Shown: positions 11,019 to 23,265, counted from the stretch's first letter. The stretch: DNA of 64,000 bases from Caenorhabditis elegans (GCF_000002985.6 NC_003281.10:7936001-8000000), one strand, 5' to 3'. The notes: generated by a model from the letters alone, not told the origin. Numbers and translations are program-made.

Positions 11019-12889
11019 CTATAAACATCTACATTTTGAATTTTTCTACAGAAAAATACATTTGGACAGTACAGAACAAATTTCAAGCCAAAAATATATT
11101 TTCTACTAGGAAGGGTAATTTGTGTAGAAGGTAGACATTAGAATGGTTATAAATGTATAATTTTAATACTCCAATATTTGAATTCAAACAGCAGTGATCG
11201 TGCGGAATAAAAATTGAATAACTAACTGGAAAATGTTGAAAAGCTGAAAAATTGATAAGAAAGAAAATATAGAAAACTGATAAGAATTACAAGAAGTGAA
11301 AAATGATCTGATGCAACAAGTAAACACATCAAATTAGGAGTGGAACCGCTATAAAAAAAGTTATAAGAGATCTGGAAATTAGATCATTTATGTCACTTTC
11401 AGTCTTTTAAATAGCGGAGCAGCGCCAGTTTTGTATTAGAAAACACTTATAATGGTCCGAAAATGACCTAAATAAATGACCAAATATTGATTTCCAACGT
11501 TTTCAGACAACTTTTTAGCAAAGTGCCAAAAAAACATGTGTTCGGTTTCCAAACTTATGTAGTTATCGCAGACTATAATATCACCTTCCAAACAAATGAA
11601 CATTCCTCAAAACTTGATTTTAGCCCTTTTATCCTACCGAACAATGTGATATATCTGTTATCGAAAGATGAATAAATGAGATATTAAAATTAATCAAAAT
11701 GTTCGAGTAGAGCTTTTTTAAATCCCAATGCAATATCAATATAAGTTGTGTACTTTAGAAAAAATCAGAATTTTTCGATCTTCGATGCTTTTCCCATTCC
11801 AACGTTCAGAGTGTCTTGACGTGACGACCAAGAAGAAGAGAAAGAAAAAAACTCGTTTTTCGCACTTTCTCCTCACTTTTTCAATGTTCAAAAAAGGATA
11901 AGGCTACGTAGACAAACTATGAATGGTTTGTGAAAATTATGGAATTTAAGTTAACTTTGGTAGAAGCTCGGTTTGATGGAAAACAAGTTTATATTGGGCT
12001 CACTGTTTTTTTAAACAGAAAATGGTTATTTGAAAAAGAATTTTCAAAAGATTATTATTTAACTCATACAAAAAACATTACAAGTAATTAAAGATAATTT
12101 CAAAATAAGTTATAATATACAAAACTCACATACAAACAACTGAGTAGGAGAGTCTACATATGAATTTCATATAATTTCATTACTCTGTTCAAATGCATCC
12201 TAACTTCATTCAAGTTCCTGAAACATTTTTTAACTGCAAAAGTATCCCATGCTTGCAGGTTTTTTTGGCTCTGGAAACATGCTGAATATTGCTGTTTTAA
12301 TCGATTTTCAGAAAAAACACGCAAGTTTTAATATTTTGGAATTTTTAAGCTTATGAATTCTCCAGTTTCCACTTACAGGAAGATCAACAAACATCATTTC
12401 TCTTTTAAACTTTTTCACTTACATCGAAAATATAAGTTTAACTTCCAGGAAGATAATTCTTGTATTTATGATATTTGTGTATTTCCATGGGGTACTGTAA
12501 TTGTATAGCACTAAATATTAAATTTCAATTTTTTTAATCTAGAACAAGTTCGTTTCGAAATAAAATCATTTTTCCTGAAATATGAAAATACATTCTAATT
12601 CAGAATAATCAGAATAAATCAAATAAATAATTATTCCATATTCCACCACTAATCATCAGTCATATCCATTAATCAACTTCCTTCATCATCATTCCATCCA
12701 ACTGACGAACAACACAACAATTCGAATTTTTTTTCGGTTTTTTCTTCGATCGGATCAAGTTTTTCGGCGAGTTTTTGCCGCCGCCAAAGGGCGTTTACGA
12801 GAGAATGAGTATAAAAAGGATATGTGAGGGTAATTGCATTTATCTGAATTTGAATTCCATTTGGAATCAGCGAATTCTGATTCAAAATC
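11019..12889. other. Divergent intergenic region, gsto-1 to col-90
   Basis: 1.87 kb of AT-rich DNA between two divergently transcribed genes. It contains an arm of the inverted-repeat family at about 11395-11430 (AATAGCGGAGCAGCGCCAGT) and otherwise no ORF with splice or codon support. Regulatory sequences of both genes should lie here. Confidence 0.6.
12810..12817 (+). promoter_or_regulatory. TATA box of col-90
   Basis: TATAAAAA lies 80 nt upstream of the collagen start codon. Worm cuticle collagen genes typically have a TATA box and short leader. Assignment rests on sequence and position. Confidence 0.65.
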
Positions 12890-13907
12890 ATGTCGACTAT
12901 TGGTTATATTGGTGCTTCAATTTGTCTTCTTGGAGTTCTTTCATCTCTTTTCTCAATTAGTCATATTGTTAGAGATATTAATTCTCTGCGTGATGAAGTT
13001 GAAGGACGTGTTGATGAATTCAAAGTATTAGCTGATGACACGTGGCAACGTCTTCTTGTTCTTCAATCCCCAACTGGAGAAACTGAAAATGTGATGCCAT
13101 CGATCTTCCGTTCAAAGAGATTCGTCTATCCAGGAATGTGCAATTGTGACAGTAACTCTCAAGGATGCCCAGCTGGACCACCAGGACCACCAGGACTTCC
13201 AGGAAAGCGTGGAGATGAAGGAGTTGTTGGAGATCTTGGACGTTCTGGAGCATCTGGAATCTCACTTGCAGCTGTTCATCACATTCCAGGAGGATGCATC
13301 AACTGCCCAGCCGGACCAGCTGGACCACCAGGACAACAAGGACCAGTTGGACCACAAGGATTCCCAGGAGTTGTTGGAACATGTGGACCATCGGGAGATG
13401 ATGGACAACCAGGACCAGCTGGACCACTTGGAGATAAGGGAGCCCAAGGACCAAAAGGATTCGATGGAGCCGATGGACCAGATGGCATGCCAGGAACTGC
13501 ATACTTCCCAGGAGCTGTTGGACAACCAGGAGAGCCAGGATGGTTGGGACAACCAGGACTTCCAGGAAAACACGGAGAACCAGGACAAGATGGAGAAGAA
13601 GGACCAAAGGGAGCACCAGGAACACCAGGATCAAATGGAAGAGATGCTTATCCAGGACAACCAGGAAAGGCTGGAGAGCCAGGAGCTGTTGGTTAGTTAT
13701 TTTTTATAATCTGAAGAAAATTAATTATTTCAAAAGCTCAATTCTATTTCTAGAAACCAATAAGATCTACTGAAATTTTATATTTTTTCAGGAAAAGACG
13801 CCAACTATTGCCCATGCCCGGCTCGTCGCGACTCAAAGACCGAAAGTGTTCACGAGCCACCAGCAGCTTCCCAAAATGGAGGTTACAGAAAGGCCAAGAG
13901 ACACTAA
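12890..13907 (+). CDS. col-90: Cuticle collagen
   Basis: A secreted structural protein of the worm cuticle, 305 residues from exons 12890-13691 and 13792-13907. The N-terminus has a membrane/signal segment (IGYIGASICLLGVLSSLFSI) followed by the nematode cuticle collagen N-terminal domain (DEVEGRVDEFKVLADDTWQ). A subtilisin-like processing site RSKR follows at about 13113-13124. Then come small Gly-X-Y blocks separated by Cys clusters (CNC, and GGCINCPAGP), a long Gly-X-Y domain, and a tail with CPCPARR. Codons are strongly biased toward GGA and CCA, as in highly expressed worm collagens, which creates long shadow ORFs in the other frames. A TATA box lies 80 nt upstream. The symbol is recalled from gene order. 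Confidence 0.9.
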
Positions 13908-14256
13908 ACGAAGCCACAGTAAATTATTATCTTTTTTATTATCCTGTTTTTCATTCAAAACTTTTAAGAAAATTAAATTCGAAAGAAATTCATTTAAAAA
14001 ACTTTTTGGTATAGGAATGACGTGGGATTTAGCTAACATTGAACAATTGAAATAAAACACTGGGAAGGAAAATAGGCAATTACGATGAGGAAAACACAGG
14101 AAACGGTGGGAAAACACGTCTAAAAGAACTACTGAAAAGTGAAATTTAGAAAAAAAAACAATGAAATGTGACAGTAACTGAGAAAATGTTTAAATACTAA
14201 GAGAAAATTGTGACTATTTCATTGGATTCCTATCATTGGGAGCATTTAATGAGCCA
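13908..14256. other. Convergent 3' intergenic, col-90 / let-754
   Basis: 350 nt between two converging genes, AT-rich, containing the two 3' UTRs. I see no gene here. Confidence 0.6.
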
Positions 14257-15599
14257 TTAGACGAATGAGACGCGTTCCTGAAAATTTTCTGGTGTTTTTA
14301 AAACTTTTGGAATAATGAATCACATACTCGGCATTTAGTGCCCCTTTTCTCCCACCTTTTTGCCGGAAGGAAACAAATGGCGATAGCTAGGAGGCAAAAA
14401 GGTGGGAGGAAGGTGGCAAAAGGATGGACGGAAAGTGGGAAGCCCAAAAAAACAGCGGATCTAAATTCCGAGTAGTGTAAAGAAACGCCTATGATCATAT
14501 TCCAATTTTCTTCATTTCTAAGATCTTCAATAAATAGTTCAATTCTGTACCTTCTTCTGGGTAAATTTGGCGAAGACTTGATCAATATGAGCCTTCACGT
14601 CAGTCATTGGCTTTGCGGCATCAACGGCCACATGAACTCCGTGTTTTTTGTAATAGTCGACGAGAGGAACGGTCTGAAAAGTATTGGTTATATTCGTTCT
14701 CTTGGATCAATTTGAAAATACAATTCAAAATGCAACAACTACATACCATTTGGTGATATTGTACAAGTCTCTTTCTAAGAGTCTCCTCGTTATCATCAGA
14801 ACGGCGAATCAGTGGCTCTCCAGTGAGATCGTCCTTCATTGGAACCTTTGGTGGCTTGAATTCCAAATGGTAGCTTCTTCCGGAAGCAATATGGAACAGA
14901 CGACCAGTGATACGGCGAACAAGCAAATCATCGGCAATGTTGAACTCGACGACAGTATCCAAAGGTGTCTTCCGACGTTCGAGGATCTCATCAAGCTGAA
15001 ATAATGCATTTTAGATTTTATAGGCAAATATTTTCAAGAGAACTCATCTAACTTTCATAGAAAATATTAATAAGAATGAGACACGTTGTCTTCTTTAATA
15101 AATTAATTTTACCCACCTTCTCCGCTTGTCCACTGGTGCGAGGGAAACCATCCAAAATGAATCCGTACTTGCATTCCGGTTTCTCCAGCTTTTGCTCGAT
15201 AAGTTTGCAGACCACCTCGTCACTGACTAACTTTCCAGCATCCATTGTTGCTTTCAGCTCCTTTCCAAACTCGGAGCCAGAGGCAACTTCAGCACGGAGC
15301 AGATCTCCTAAAATTTTGAAAAATTCATCAAATATCTATTTTGTAAGAAAAAACTCATTAGTCTGGAGTTATTTCTACGAAAAACATTTTTTTTCCGAAT
15401 AAAAAATTCCTTGACTTGAAAACCTACCAGTTGCCAAATGACACGAGAAATATTTCTGAGCGAAAGCGGGAGCTTGAGTTCCTTTGCCGGATCCTGGTGG
15501 CCCAATGAAGATGGCACGAATTCCACGAGCCAAAGTTTCCGTAGGCCCCGCTGATTGAGTAGCTGGCTGAGCACTTTGTTGTGTTTTCGGGACTCCCAT
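14257..15599 (-). CDS. let-754: Adenylate kinase (AK2 type)
   Basis: Adenylate kinase converts 2 ADP to ATP plus AMP; AK2-type enzymes act in the mitochondrial intermembrane space. Minus-strand exons: 15599-15428, 15307-15117, 14995-14747, 14673-14551, 14277-14257 (251 residues, a long-form AK). The P-loop [15 protein letters not shown] is near residue 40. The AMP-binding CHLATGDLLR and FILDGFPRT follow, then the LID domain ([13 protein letters not shown]... [17 protein letters not shown]) with the substrate arginines. The LID lacks the zinc cysteines, as in eukaryotic AK2. I chose 15599 because a splice acceptor (TTTCAG) lies immediately before it, which would exclude the ATG at 15614. If the last intron is retained the protein would end KKVQN instead of KKERVSFV. 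Confidence 0.9.
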
Positions 15600-16721
15600 A
15601 GCTGAAATTATCAAATTAAATTATTTGGAAAAAAACTATTAGAGCCGTGATTGCTTGAAGAGCTTGTAAAAAGCAAAAATCGATAATATGCGAACAATGC
15701 AATACCAGTTTAGAATTAATTTTAATTTCAATTTCAAACCATTTTTCAACTAAACAATAATTGATTTTGCTGAAAACTCAGATTTTTTTTAAAATTAATG
15801 ATAATCGTAGATGTTGTTAATATTGAAATAAAAACCATCAAACTAACGAACTCTTTGGTGTATTCAAAGAACAATCGGTCTTGCGAGTGAACGAGACGGC
15901 AATTTCGAGCGAAATGAGTGAAAACTTCGATAGAAATTGATAAACGAGAGAGGTTAACACGCAAGGAAAAAATCAAAAGGAAATGTGATTATTTTTCAAG
16001 AAAAAATGGGGCGACGTTAACGTAAAATTGTAGTTATGGAAAATTAAGTCGAGCGGCAGTAATTCAAGTTATTCAAAACCGGGCTTAACATTGTAAATCC
16101 GGAAGAAAAAAAAGGACTTTCTAGCGTCTGAAATAGATTATCAACTACATTTATCGTAAAAACGGCTTTCTTATCACTTATTGATGAAAAATAACTGGAG
16201 AAATGCAAGGAAAATTAATTTAAAATGGATAAAACTCAAAAGCCTTGGGGCGCAGGTCCCGCCACGATCGTGTTGGCAAAGCTGTGAACTCCTCTCGGAA
16301 AATCCATAAAACTAGCGCGAATTCAAAAAAAGACGCTCACGAGGTTGTGAACTCAAATGTTACAAATGTAATTTAAGATTTAGAACGAAACAGGCTTAAA
16401 TAAGAAGAATTCAATGAAAATTACATGCTTAATTTGTTTAATAAAAATTCAAGCTTTTAAGCATGATACGATACCCCAATTTGCGATTTTAGAGCTTATC
16501 CTAAATGCAGAACATTTCAGTATTTTTTTAGGATTATCTCGATAAAAATTTTCTATACCGCCCAAAACGGAGAAAAACTACGCGCGCAAATGAGAGAAAG
16601 AGAGAAGAACGGGGTCAAGGAGACATGAGAAAAGACGGTGCGCGTAGAAATTGGTCAGAATTGTGAATTCGTAGTAGGAAAGAGGTTCCATCATTGATTT
16701 TTGATTTTCTAGTGACTGGAA
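15600..16721. other. Divergent intergenic region with GC-rich block
   Basis: 1.1 kb between let-754 (-) and the next plus gene. A purine-rich block at 16578-16650 is flanked by short inverted arms (CTACGCGCGCA and TGCGCGTAG). No supported ORF; the 76-codon minus ORF at 15746-15976 has no family or splice evidence. Confidence 0.5.
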
Positions 16722-19700
16722 ATGGCTGGAATACGAGGTTCGTTTCTTTAATTAGAGTAAATCGAATATAATAATATTTTCTAGATCGACTCTCGTGCCA
16801 AAATATTCTTAATTTGCTTGTAAGAATCCCCTTGGCAACTTTATCAATTCATTTTTTCTCACATTGGTTGTTCACCAGAGATAGAGCAATTCAATTAATA
16901 CAGGTCGAACACTTTAATTTTATTTTCATCGAAATTGATAATTTCCTTTCAGATTTTCACAAAAAATCCCATGTTTCATTTGCCCGGTCGTGCAGCTCAG
17001 GATTTGAGCACAATTCAGAAAATGGCTCGATTTTGGCCACCTCATAAAGGATATGGAATGGGGGAATTCTCACTGGTATTCACAATTTGTCTCGTTTTGT
17101 TTATAAAGTAAGATTTTAGATTTGAAAATTGACTCAAAAGCGAATCAGAAAACGTTAGAAAGGCGCAGTGTATGTGTGTTTGATAATGTAATGTCAATTG
17201 TGAAACTCCAAGCACACTTACTGTTGTATATTGATGACAAGAAGGGAAAAAGTTGATTAAGATGAGTGTAGAAAGTAATGAATAGAATGAGAGATCAATA
17301 GAATGAGAGAATGAGAGAATCGCGATAAGTTCACGTTGACCCAAAGATCACGTCAGTATTAAAGGCGGAGAATGGACAGTGGAGAAATTATTAAAAACTA
17401 AAACTACACTAATCCAACCTGAAAGATCTTAAAACGAAGAGAAAAGGGAACTCAGATAAACGTTTTCGCTTCTATTTAGAAGAAAAAAGCAGATATATTT
17501 AGAAATGGCGCTAGCTCCTAACACAACATAATTAGAAATGCTTTTTCATCTAAATAGCAGAGCTTTTTAACTAAATAGGTCTACTCTTTTCTAAATATAA
17601 GCGCATTTTTCTTCTAAATATGTCTACTTCTTCTAATTAGAAATACTTTCTTCTTCTAAATAGTTCTACTCTTTTCTAAATATAAGTGCGTTTTGCTTCT
17701 ATTTAGACTCGGTTTTCGCCTCCTATAGACTCGGAATTTTTAAAAGTGAATTTTTGGAAAATGTGATTTTGGATTCCGGAAAAAAAAAAGATTTTCTATT
17801 CTCGTTCAGCTCCCCTGCCGACCCTGTTCGTTCACTTTTCCCACAGGTAGTACAGGACAGTAACCTGTGGAATCTAGACACCTCTTCTAAGCCTGCTACC
17901 GTTCTCGGAGAAATTTTCTTGCCATCACCCGGAGTTGAACCCTTGACCTTCTGCTTCACGATCTGAAACCTTACCTGTTTAGCCAACCTTGCGCGTGTGA
18001 GAACTAGTTGCGACGCTAATTAAGTAGTTCATCGACTTTTTTGCATTTATTATTCCAGACCAAACGTTTTAGAGGAAATAATCTTTGGATTCCACTGAAG
18101 TTTATTATCAAGAAGATTTGAAGTATTGATGAAGCTTGTGCCGACCATTCTCGAAAAGTATGATTGGTCACTTTGATAAATACGTTATGCTCGTCTGATT
18201 TATCACTTCGCCCAAAGCGATGATTCTAATAGTTTATGAAAAAGTGGAAAAGAGGAGCATTTAATCTCCTATTTGAGAGAATTCTATCCCTTTCCTTGAC
18301 TGGAAAGAAAAAACCGCTCTATGCTCCACCCAGCGCCGGAAATCCAAAATTTCTCTCAGCAGAAGCTGCCGTGAATCTCGTACGTTCCCAGAGAAACTGC
18401 AAGATCTTGTCCTTTCCTCGATCGATGCTGCCGGACATCTCAATACCCGCGACCGGAGCTGCCGGTCATCGCACTTTTCTTGACACAAGCTGTCGGACCT
18501 GTTACTTTCCTCGACATAAGATGTCGGAACACTCACACTTTCCTCGACAGAAACTGTCGGACTAAACTCTTTATCGCAAAAACCTATCTGGTTCAAAAAC
18601 TATTATCTACTGAAAACTTATGAGACATCGCGCGAGCTTGCACACTAACGGTCGAAATCCCTGACCTAATTAGGTGTCGTCCTCTTCTATTTAGGTCTAA
18701 ATAGATCTGCCATTTTTACGCTGTTCTAATTAGATCAAACCCTGATCTATTTAGAACTAGTTCTTCTATTTAGCTCTAATTAGTTTTCCGATTCTACCAA
18801 ATAGGTCTATTCCTTCTAAATAGAAGCTAACACGTTTGTCTGAGAAATAATACGAGCATAAAAAGCCAAAGAATCATCGTTCACGAGGAAAATGTTGTGT
18901 GAACGATGCATATGAGCGCACGATCGAAGTTTAAAAAAAAAGCGAAAAAAAAATGATAAACGGTTAAAACAGAATGAAATTACGTCGTTACGCACGAAAT
19001 CTCTCTTGCCGCAACAAACCAATTGGTTCAGTGCCGGGCGTGGGTCTCGACGCGCTCGCAAGTACTGTAATGGGCGTGGCTTAAGATTGCAAGCACAGAA
19101 ATAGTTGTACGAGTTATAAAAAGTGTAAAACTGAACGGATTTGAACGGAAAAAAATGTTATAATTATTAGAATAATTATTGAAACAGTAATAATTATTTG
19201 ATTTGGGTGAGAAATGTGGAAATTTCATAGGAACCCAAATTAGAGACTTCAAAGCTAGCAGGACTGATCCGCATGGGTCAAAATTGTCAACAATATGTTT
19301 TTTTTATTGAAATATACATATTCCAACATTTTAGTAGTTTAAACATACGACAAAGATTCAGATTTCTCGAACAGTGGGGCACACTCAGTTTCATCGCTTT
19401 TTGAATCGAAATTAAAAACAAAAATCCATTTTGTTTGGGTACAAAACTAATAGAAAAAATTCGGTTTAATAAAAGCTATAAACTTTCAAATTTTCAGATT
19501 AATCGACTTCCCTACAGTAACCAAATCAATTTTCGGAATCCGTTGCACATCTCCAATTCTCAATTTCTTAGTGACTCCAATTTACACAACATTCATCCCA
19601 TTCATTTTACTTTTTCCAATGATGAGACTCTCGGAAATGCACATTTTTGTATTACTTTTGAACTTTATTCATATTCTTGTTTCTTCGTATATTGTCTATG

Positions 19701-19753
19701 CTTTCTGGTATTTCATGAAAACCGAAAAGGATTGTAAAGAGAAAACGGAGTAA
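16722..19753 (+). CDS. Small multi-pass membrane protein, function unknown
   Basis: I do not recognise this gene. Exons 16722-16737, 16785-16903, 16953-17107 and 19498-19753 join in frame to give 181 residues. Hydrophobic segments suggest about four membrane spans: NLLVRIPLATLSIHFFSHWL, FSLVFTICLVLFIKLI, FLVTPIYTTFIPFILLFP, and HIFVLLLNFIHILVSSYIVY. The C-terminus is charged (KTEKDCKEKTE). All junctions have clean GT...TTTCAG/CTAG splice sites and the phases agree, which is the main evidence that the distant 3' exon belongs here. The third intron is 2.39 kb, far longer than its neighbours, and is filled with repeat DNA. It converges on the next minus-strand gene. Confidence 0.65.
17925..18000 (-). 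ncRNA. tRNA-like sequence with Pol III A and B boxes
   Basis: Reading the minus strand, TGGCTAAACAGG matches the Pol III box A consensus with one mismatch. Forty-odd nt later GGGTTCAACTCCGGG is a good box B / T-arm. The anticodon arm is not clearly foldable, so this looks like a tRNA-derived or SINE-like unit rather than a working tRNA. Confidence 0.45.
18411..18565. repeat. Tandem imperfect palindromes
   Basis: Four degenerate units of about 40 nt share CTTTCCTCGACAGAAACTGT followed by CGGA. Each unit contains the small palindrome TCGACA...TGTCGGA. They lie in the middle of the 1.4 kb intronic element. Confidence 0.55.
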
Positions 19754-19827
19754 CCTTTAATAAAATGTCTATTACAATTTATATCATTCATTTTATTACT
19801 TATTAATAAATATATTAGATTTATATA

Positions 19828-20712
19828 TCAACAAGTTCCAATTGTGACTCGACATTCCACAGTAAAATCCGATCTTCCACTGAAAAAAATGAATCTTTAA
19901 AAATTGCCAGTCTAAAATGTTAGGGCTAAATATTGTCAATTCCTTGTTTCCTTTGACATAAAACTTCAAGATTATTGAATTTTCCTATATTGTAAATTTG
20001 AACTTACTTATAAGTCCAAACATTTCCAGTACTGCAAAGCAAAGCATTTGCCACTGAATTCGCACTTCCACATCCACTTCCCAATGACGTACTCACTGAA
20101 TCCTCAAAATATAGAACTTATTTAATAGAAGATGGATTTCAAGAAAATCGTGAATTAATTTAAAATTTACCACGATGACATTAATAGCAACAGTTTGCAT
20201 GCTGCCATCTTCCGGTATACAATTGATTTGTGCAACGTCACACCTGAAAGGTTTTAGTTAGAATAACAAAGTATTATTTTATTTTTTAATCATGGAAAGC
20301 ATTTTTAAACTTGAATAGAACATGTTTTCACTTTTGACATGTAAAATCTTGGTTTCTTCGGATTTATCAAATACATTTTAACTCGTTAAAAATAAGGTAC
20401 ATTTTTAACAAATATTTTTATAGTTGAATAATTCTTGATACTGAAAAACAGCCGAGATCAGGAAAAAAAGAAGGTTTTGTAAATTGTTAAAACAAACCAG
20501 TTGGCCGGATCAACACCTCTCAGAAAATAAGCAGTTCCAGGAGTTTGAGTAGAAGTTGGAGTGAACGAAGAGCCGGAAAGTGTTGAAACATCACAAGATG
20601 GACAATTTCGAAGTGCAGGAATACTACCAACTGTTCTTGTAGACATACATCCAAATAAAGATGGAATTATAGAAGTCAGAGACAATATAATTGAATATTT
20701 GAAGAAAATCAT
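19828..20712 (-). CDS. Small secreted cysteine-rich nematode protein
   Basis: Minus-strand exons 20712-20498, 20243-20171, 20102-20008 and 19879-19828 join in frame to 144 residues. The N-terminus FFKYSIILSLTSIIPSLFGC is a signal peptide. The mature part has LRNCPSCDVSTLS, ANWCDVAQINC, GSGCGSANSVANALLC, NVWTYNG and VECRVTIGTC. The spaced cysteines and the C-x-x-C-D...C...G-x-W pattern resemble the nematode-expanded C6/DUF281-type secreted proteins, but I hold that family name only loosely. Function is unknown; such proteins are usually extracellular. Confidence 0.65.
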
Positions 20713-21343
20713 GACTTTGTGATGGTATCAAATGAATTCATAAAGTGAAATGAAACAGTAAGATCGACAGAGTAAAAGCGGAAAATTACAACAAAAACTG
20801 TTGACTATCCAGGTCAATTTATGATAATCGGTGTGGATAATTTCATAATTTAGGGGTGTCTGAATGAAAGTAAAAGTGTTTAGACATCATGAATCTTAAC
20901 TTTTTATTACTTTTATATATTTAAAAATATATAATTTTAAAATTAAAATGACTGATTATTGTCAAATTTGTTTGACTTACAAAATTATATATGGCTGAAA
21001 CTGAACAATCTCCACTTCTGTCTGCCTTTTGTGTAAGAACTACCTGCCTTCAGGGTACAATGTCTGCAATGTGACCAGAATTTAAAATTGCTATTTTTCA
21101 AAAGGCAAAATATTTATTTTTTATGTTAATTTTTGGAAGCAATAATTATAGCTTAGAAATATAGGATCTAATTATTAAAAACTAGTAAGAGTATGATAAT
21201 GAACTACACAAAAACATTGTCAACAGTAACCGTCATTTCAATTGCACATAAAAAAAATTTCAACTAATAAAATAGAATTTTGTAAATATATGTATAATCG
21301 AAAACTTATTACAAATCTGGAGTTGAAGAAGATTGACAGTTGC
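20713..21343. other. Intergenic
   Basis: 630 nt, very AT-rich, upstream of the secreted protein gene and downstream of the next minus gene. I see no gene. Confidence 0.5.
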
Positions 21344-22105
21344 TCAGTAATTTCTTGGAATATAAATTGCATCTGTTGGGCTTCCATAAGAAGTTTCAGA
21401 ACCGGTTGCAGTAGGATTTGGAGATGAAGAATTTGCTCTTCCCAAATAAATTGAAATATCTTCAGATCCATTATCCGACAGTTGTGGTGATCTTGACCTT
21501 GATCGTCTTCGTTCCCGTATTCTAAAATTGGAATCCCTCCAATTTGGATATCTTTCTTCAATCCATTTTAATCCATAAATATCATCATCACACTTTTTTG
21601 TTGATTGTGCCCATTTCGCCCAAGAGACTCGTGCTGTATTATTTTGTTTTACCCATCCGAATCCACGTTGAGCATAAGCAGCTGGATTCACGACTTCAGT
21701 TCCATCAGCAAATTTGTGATAAATTGGAAGCAACTTTTCTGTTGGCGATTTAGGTGTAGTTGGTCGAGGTGGGGTCTGCCGATCATGAATTGTTGGAGAA
21801 GATGTTGAAGGAGCTTTTGTTGTGCGTCTGGGCTGAAACTTTTTAATTTTTAAAATTCTGGATTCGTTCTTCTATTTGTAAAAATTCGCAAAGCCTTGCA
21901 ACAAATGGTCACTTTTTAAAATCGAAAATGTAGTTTAGTTACTCGAAAAAAACTTTTTAATTCTAACCTGAGCTTTCTTGTGATTTTTTCTTGTATCTCC
22001 AAAATCTCTATTCAATGGTTCTGGGGGCAATATATGATTTTGTGTCGGATGCAGTTTACTTGGAGACTGAGGTGGTGGTGGAAATATCAAATCAAATAAA
22101 TCCAT
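21344..22105 (-). CDS. Unrecognised proline/arginine-serine-rich protein
   Basis: Minus-strand exons 22105-21968 and 21832-21344 give 208 residues. The N-terminal part is Pro-rich (FDLIFPPPPQSPSK, TPPRPTTPKSP). A compact central block (FGWVKQNNTARVSWAKWAQ to WIEERYPNWRD) is rich in Trp and looks folded. A short RS run follows (RERRRSRSRSPQ) and then a low-complexity Ser/Gly tail. No known family is apparent. The RS run hints at a nuclear protein, which is inference. Phase across the single intron is consistent and both splice sites are canonical. Confidence 0.55.
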
Positions 22106-22672
22106 TTGTTAATTCTGAAAAATTAATAATTCAAACGATTTGCAAGGAAAATAAGTCGGAATTATAATTATACAAACTGATAAATATAGTTATTTAAACT
22201 GAGAAAAATTCATATTGCTCAATTTCAAACCATGTAAATATGTATGTACATAGTATAGAGATTTAGACATGTGGAGGGGGAAAGATGGAAAGAAAGAGAG
22301 ACGTGTAAAAAAAGAAGAGACGCAGACAACTATGATATCCTACGGGAGAAAAGAGAAGGGTCATTGGTCAAGAAACCAGCAGATCATGAGAATACCTACT
22401 TTTTGGCGAATTAAGAATTTAATTTAATAATTGCCTACCTCATGCCTGCCTACGTGCTAACCTTCCCATTTCGTTCAAGCATGCCTGCCTACGAGCGGTT
22501 CTAAATTGAAGTGTCAAGCTTCTGGTCATTAACGGGCGTCTGGTTAAGTCCGGCTACTCATCGATTCCTAATTCCAATTTTACAACTGGTATCCAACAAA
22601 ATCAAATAAGTTCCATCATTTATTACAAAAAAATACAATAATTGAAGAGAACTATAAATTGTCTCTTCAGTT
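22106..22672. other. Intergenic with CCTGCCTAC repeats
   Basis: Contains repeated GCCTGCCTACG motifs (22440-22500), of a type seen elsewhere in worm intergenic DNA, plus a purine-rich stretch at 22270-22375. AATAAA on the minus strand at about 22620 probably serves the next gene. Confidence 0.5.
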
Positions 22673-22972
22673 TTACATGGCAATTGATGATCCAGTAGAT
22701 GCACCAGTACTTGTATCATCACTCTTCTTACTCTTCTTTAATTTCTTGTCCTTCTTTCCCTTCTTAGCTTTCACTTTTCGAACCTTTGGAATATGCTTTG
22801 CACGAGCTTTGACAAGATATCTAACCAAACAAACATGAAGAATCAAGCAGAAAATTCCAAAGATCACTCCAAAAATGGCTCCAGCCAACATTGGTTGTGG
22901 AATCGATTTTCCATTAATGATTGATTCTTCAGAAGGCGCGTGTGCGGTTGGGGTGGTAGTTGAATTCGACAT
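22673..22972 (-). CDS. Small single-pass membrane protein with Lys-rich tail
   Basis: A single-exon 99-residue ORF. A Ser/Thr-rich N-terminus without signal peptide leads into one membrane helix (AGAIFGVIFGIFCLILHVCL), then a strongly basic tail (KVRKVKAKKGKKDKKLKK) and a Ser/Thr/Gly end. By the positive-inside rule the basic tail should be cytosolic. A splice-type acceptor (CGTTTTAG) abuts the ATG, consistent with SL1 trans-splicing. No family recognised. It lies 293 nt from the left end of the Maverick element. Confidence 0.6.
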   Translation of the reverse strand: MSNSTTTPTAHAPSEESIINGKSIPQPMLAGAIFGVIFGIFCLILHVCLVRYLVKARAKHIPKVRKVKAKKGKKDKKLKKSKKSDDTSTGASTGSSIAM

Positions 22973-23259
22973 CTAAAACGTTTTATATGAACATTTGGCA
23001 AGCCTTCGTTTTAATTTCAAAATTGCTAGCCTGACATGCTGTTGCTCCTTGAGCATTATGATTGTGTAAAATAAACCCAACAGAGCTTGTATTGCAAAGC
23101 AGAAAACCAATTCACTCACCTTTTCAGTTCTCGTATTCAAATAACAACGACAATGAAATCCTATCAATAAAAGATCAATCAATAAACTTTCTGTTCGTAT
23201 TGTTTTTTATCGTAAGTGTTGGAATATAAAATTTCACATTTGACCCGTGTTATTATTTT

Positions 23260-23265
23260 AGAGTT
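23260..23265. repeat. Target-site duplication, left copy
   Basis: AGAGTT directly abuts the left TIR and is identical to 30578-30583. Confidence 0.9.

Larger units (their letters stand above)
17451..18845. repeat. 1.4 kb inverted-repeat element within intron
   Basis: The left end (CTCAGATAAACGTTTTCGCT then TCTATTTAGAAG, 17451-17482) is matched in inverse orientation at the right end (CTTCTAAATAGAAGCTAACA then CGTTTGTCTGAG, 18812-18845). Many degenerate copies of TTCTAAATAG and its inverse lie just inside each end (17475-17710 and 18670-18830). The middle holds a tRNA-like block and a tandem array. It has the structure of a non-autonomous DNA transposon; I see no transposase. Confidence 0.65.

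Noticed and set aside
13262-13634. Long antisense and alternate-frame ORFs across the collagen
   Set aside because: They are shadows of GGA/CCA-biased Gly-X-Y codons.
15746-15976. 76-codon minus ORF upstream of let-754
   Set aside because: AT-rich, no splice or domain evidence; lies in the 5' flank.
18236-18596. ORFs of 109 and 111 codons within the intronic element
   Set aside because: They run through the tandem palindromic units in both strands, so the open frame comes from the repeat.
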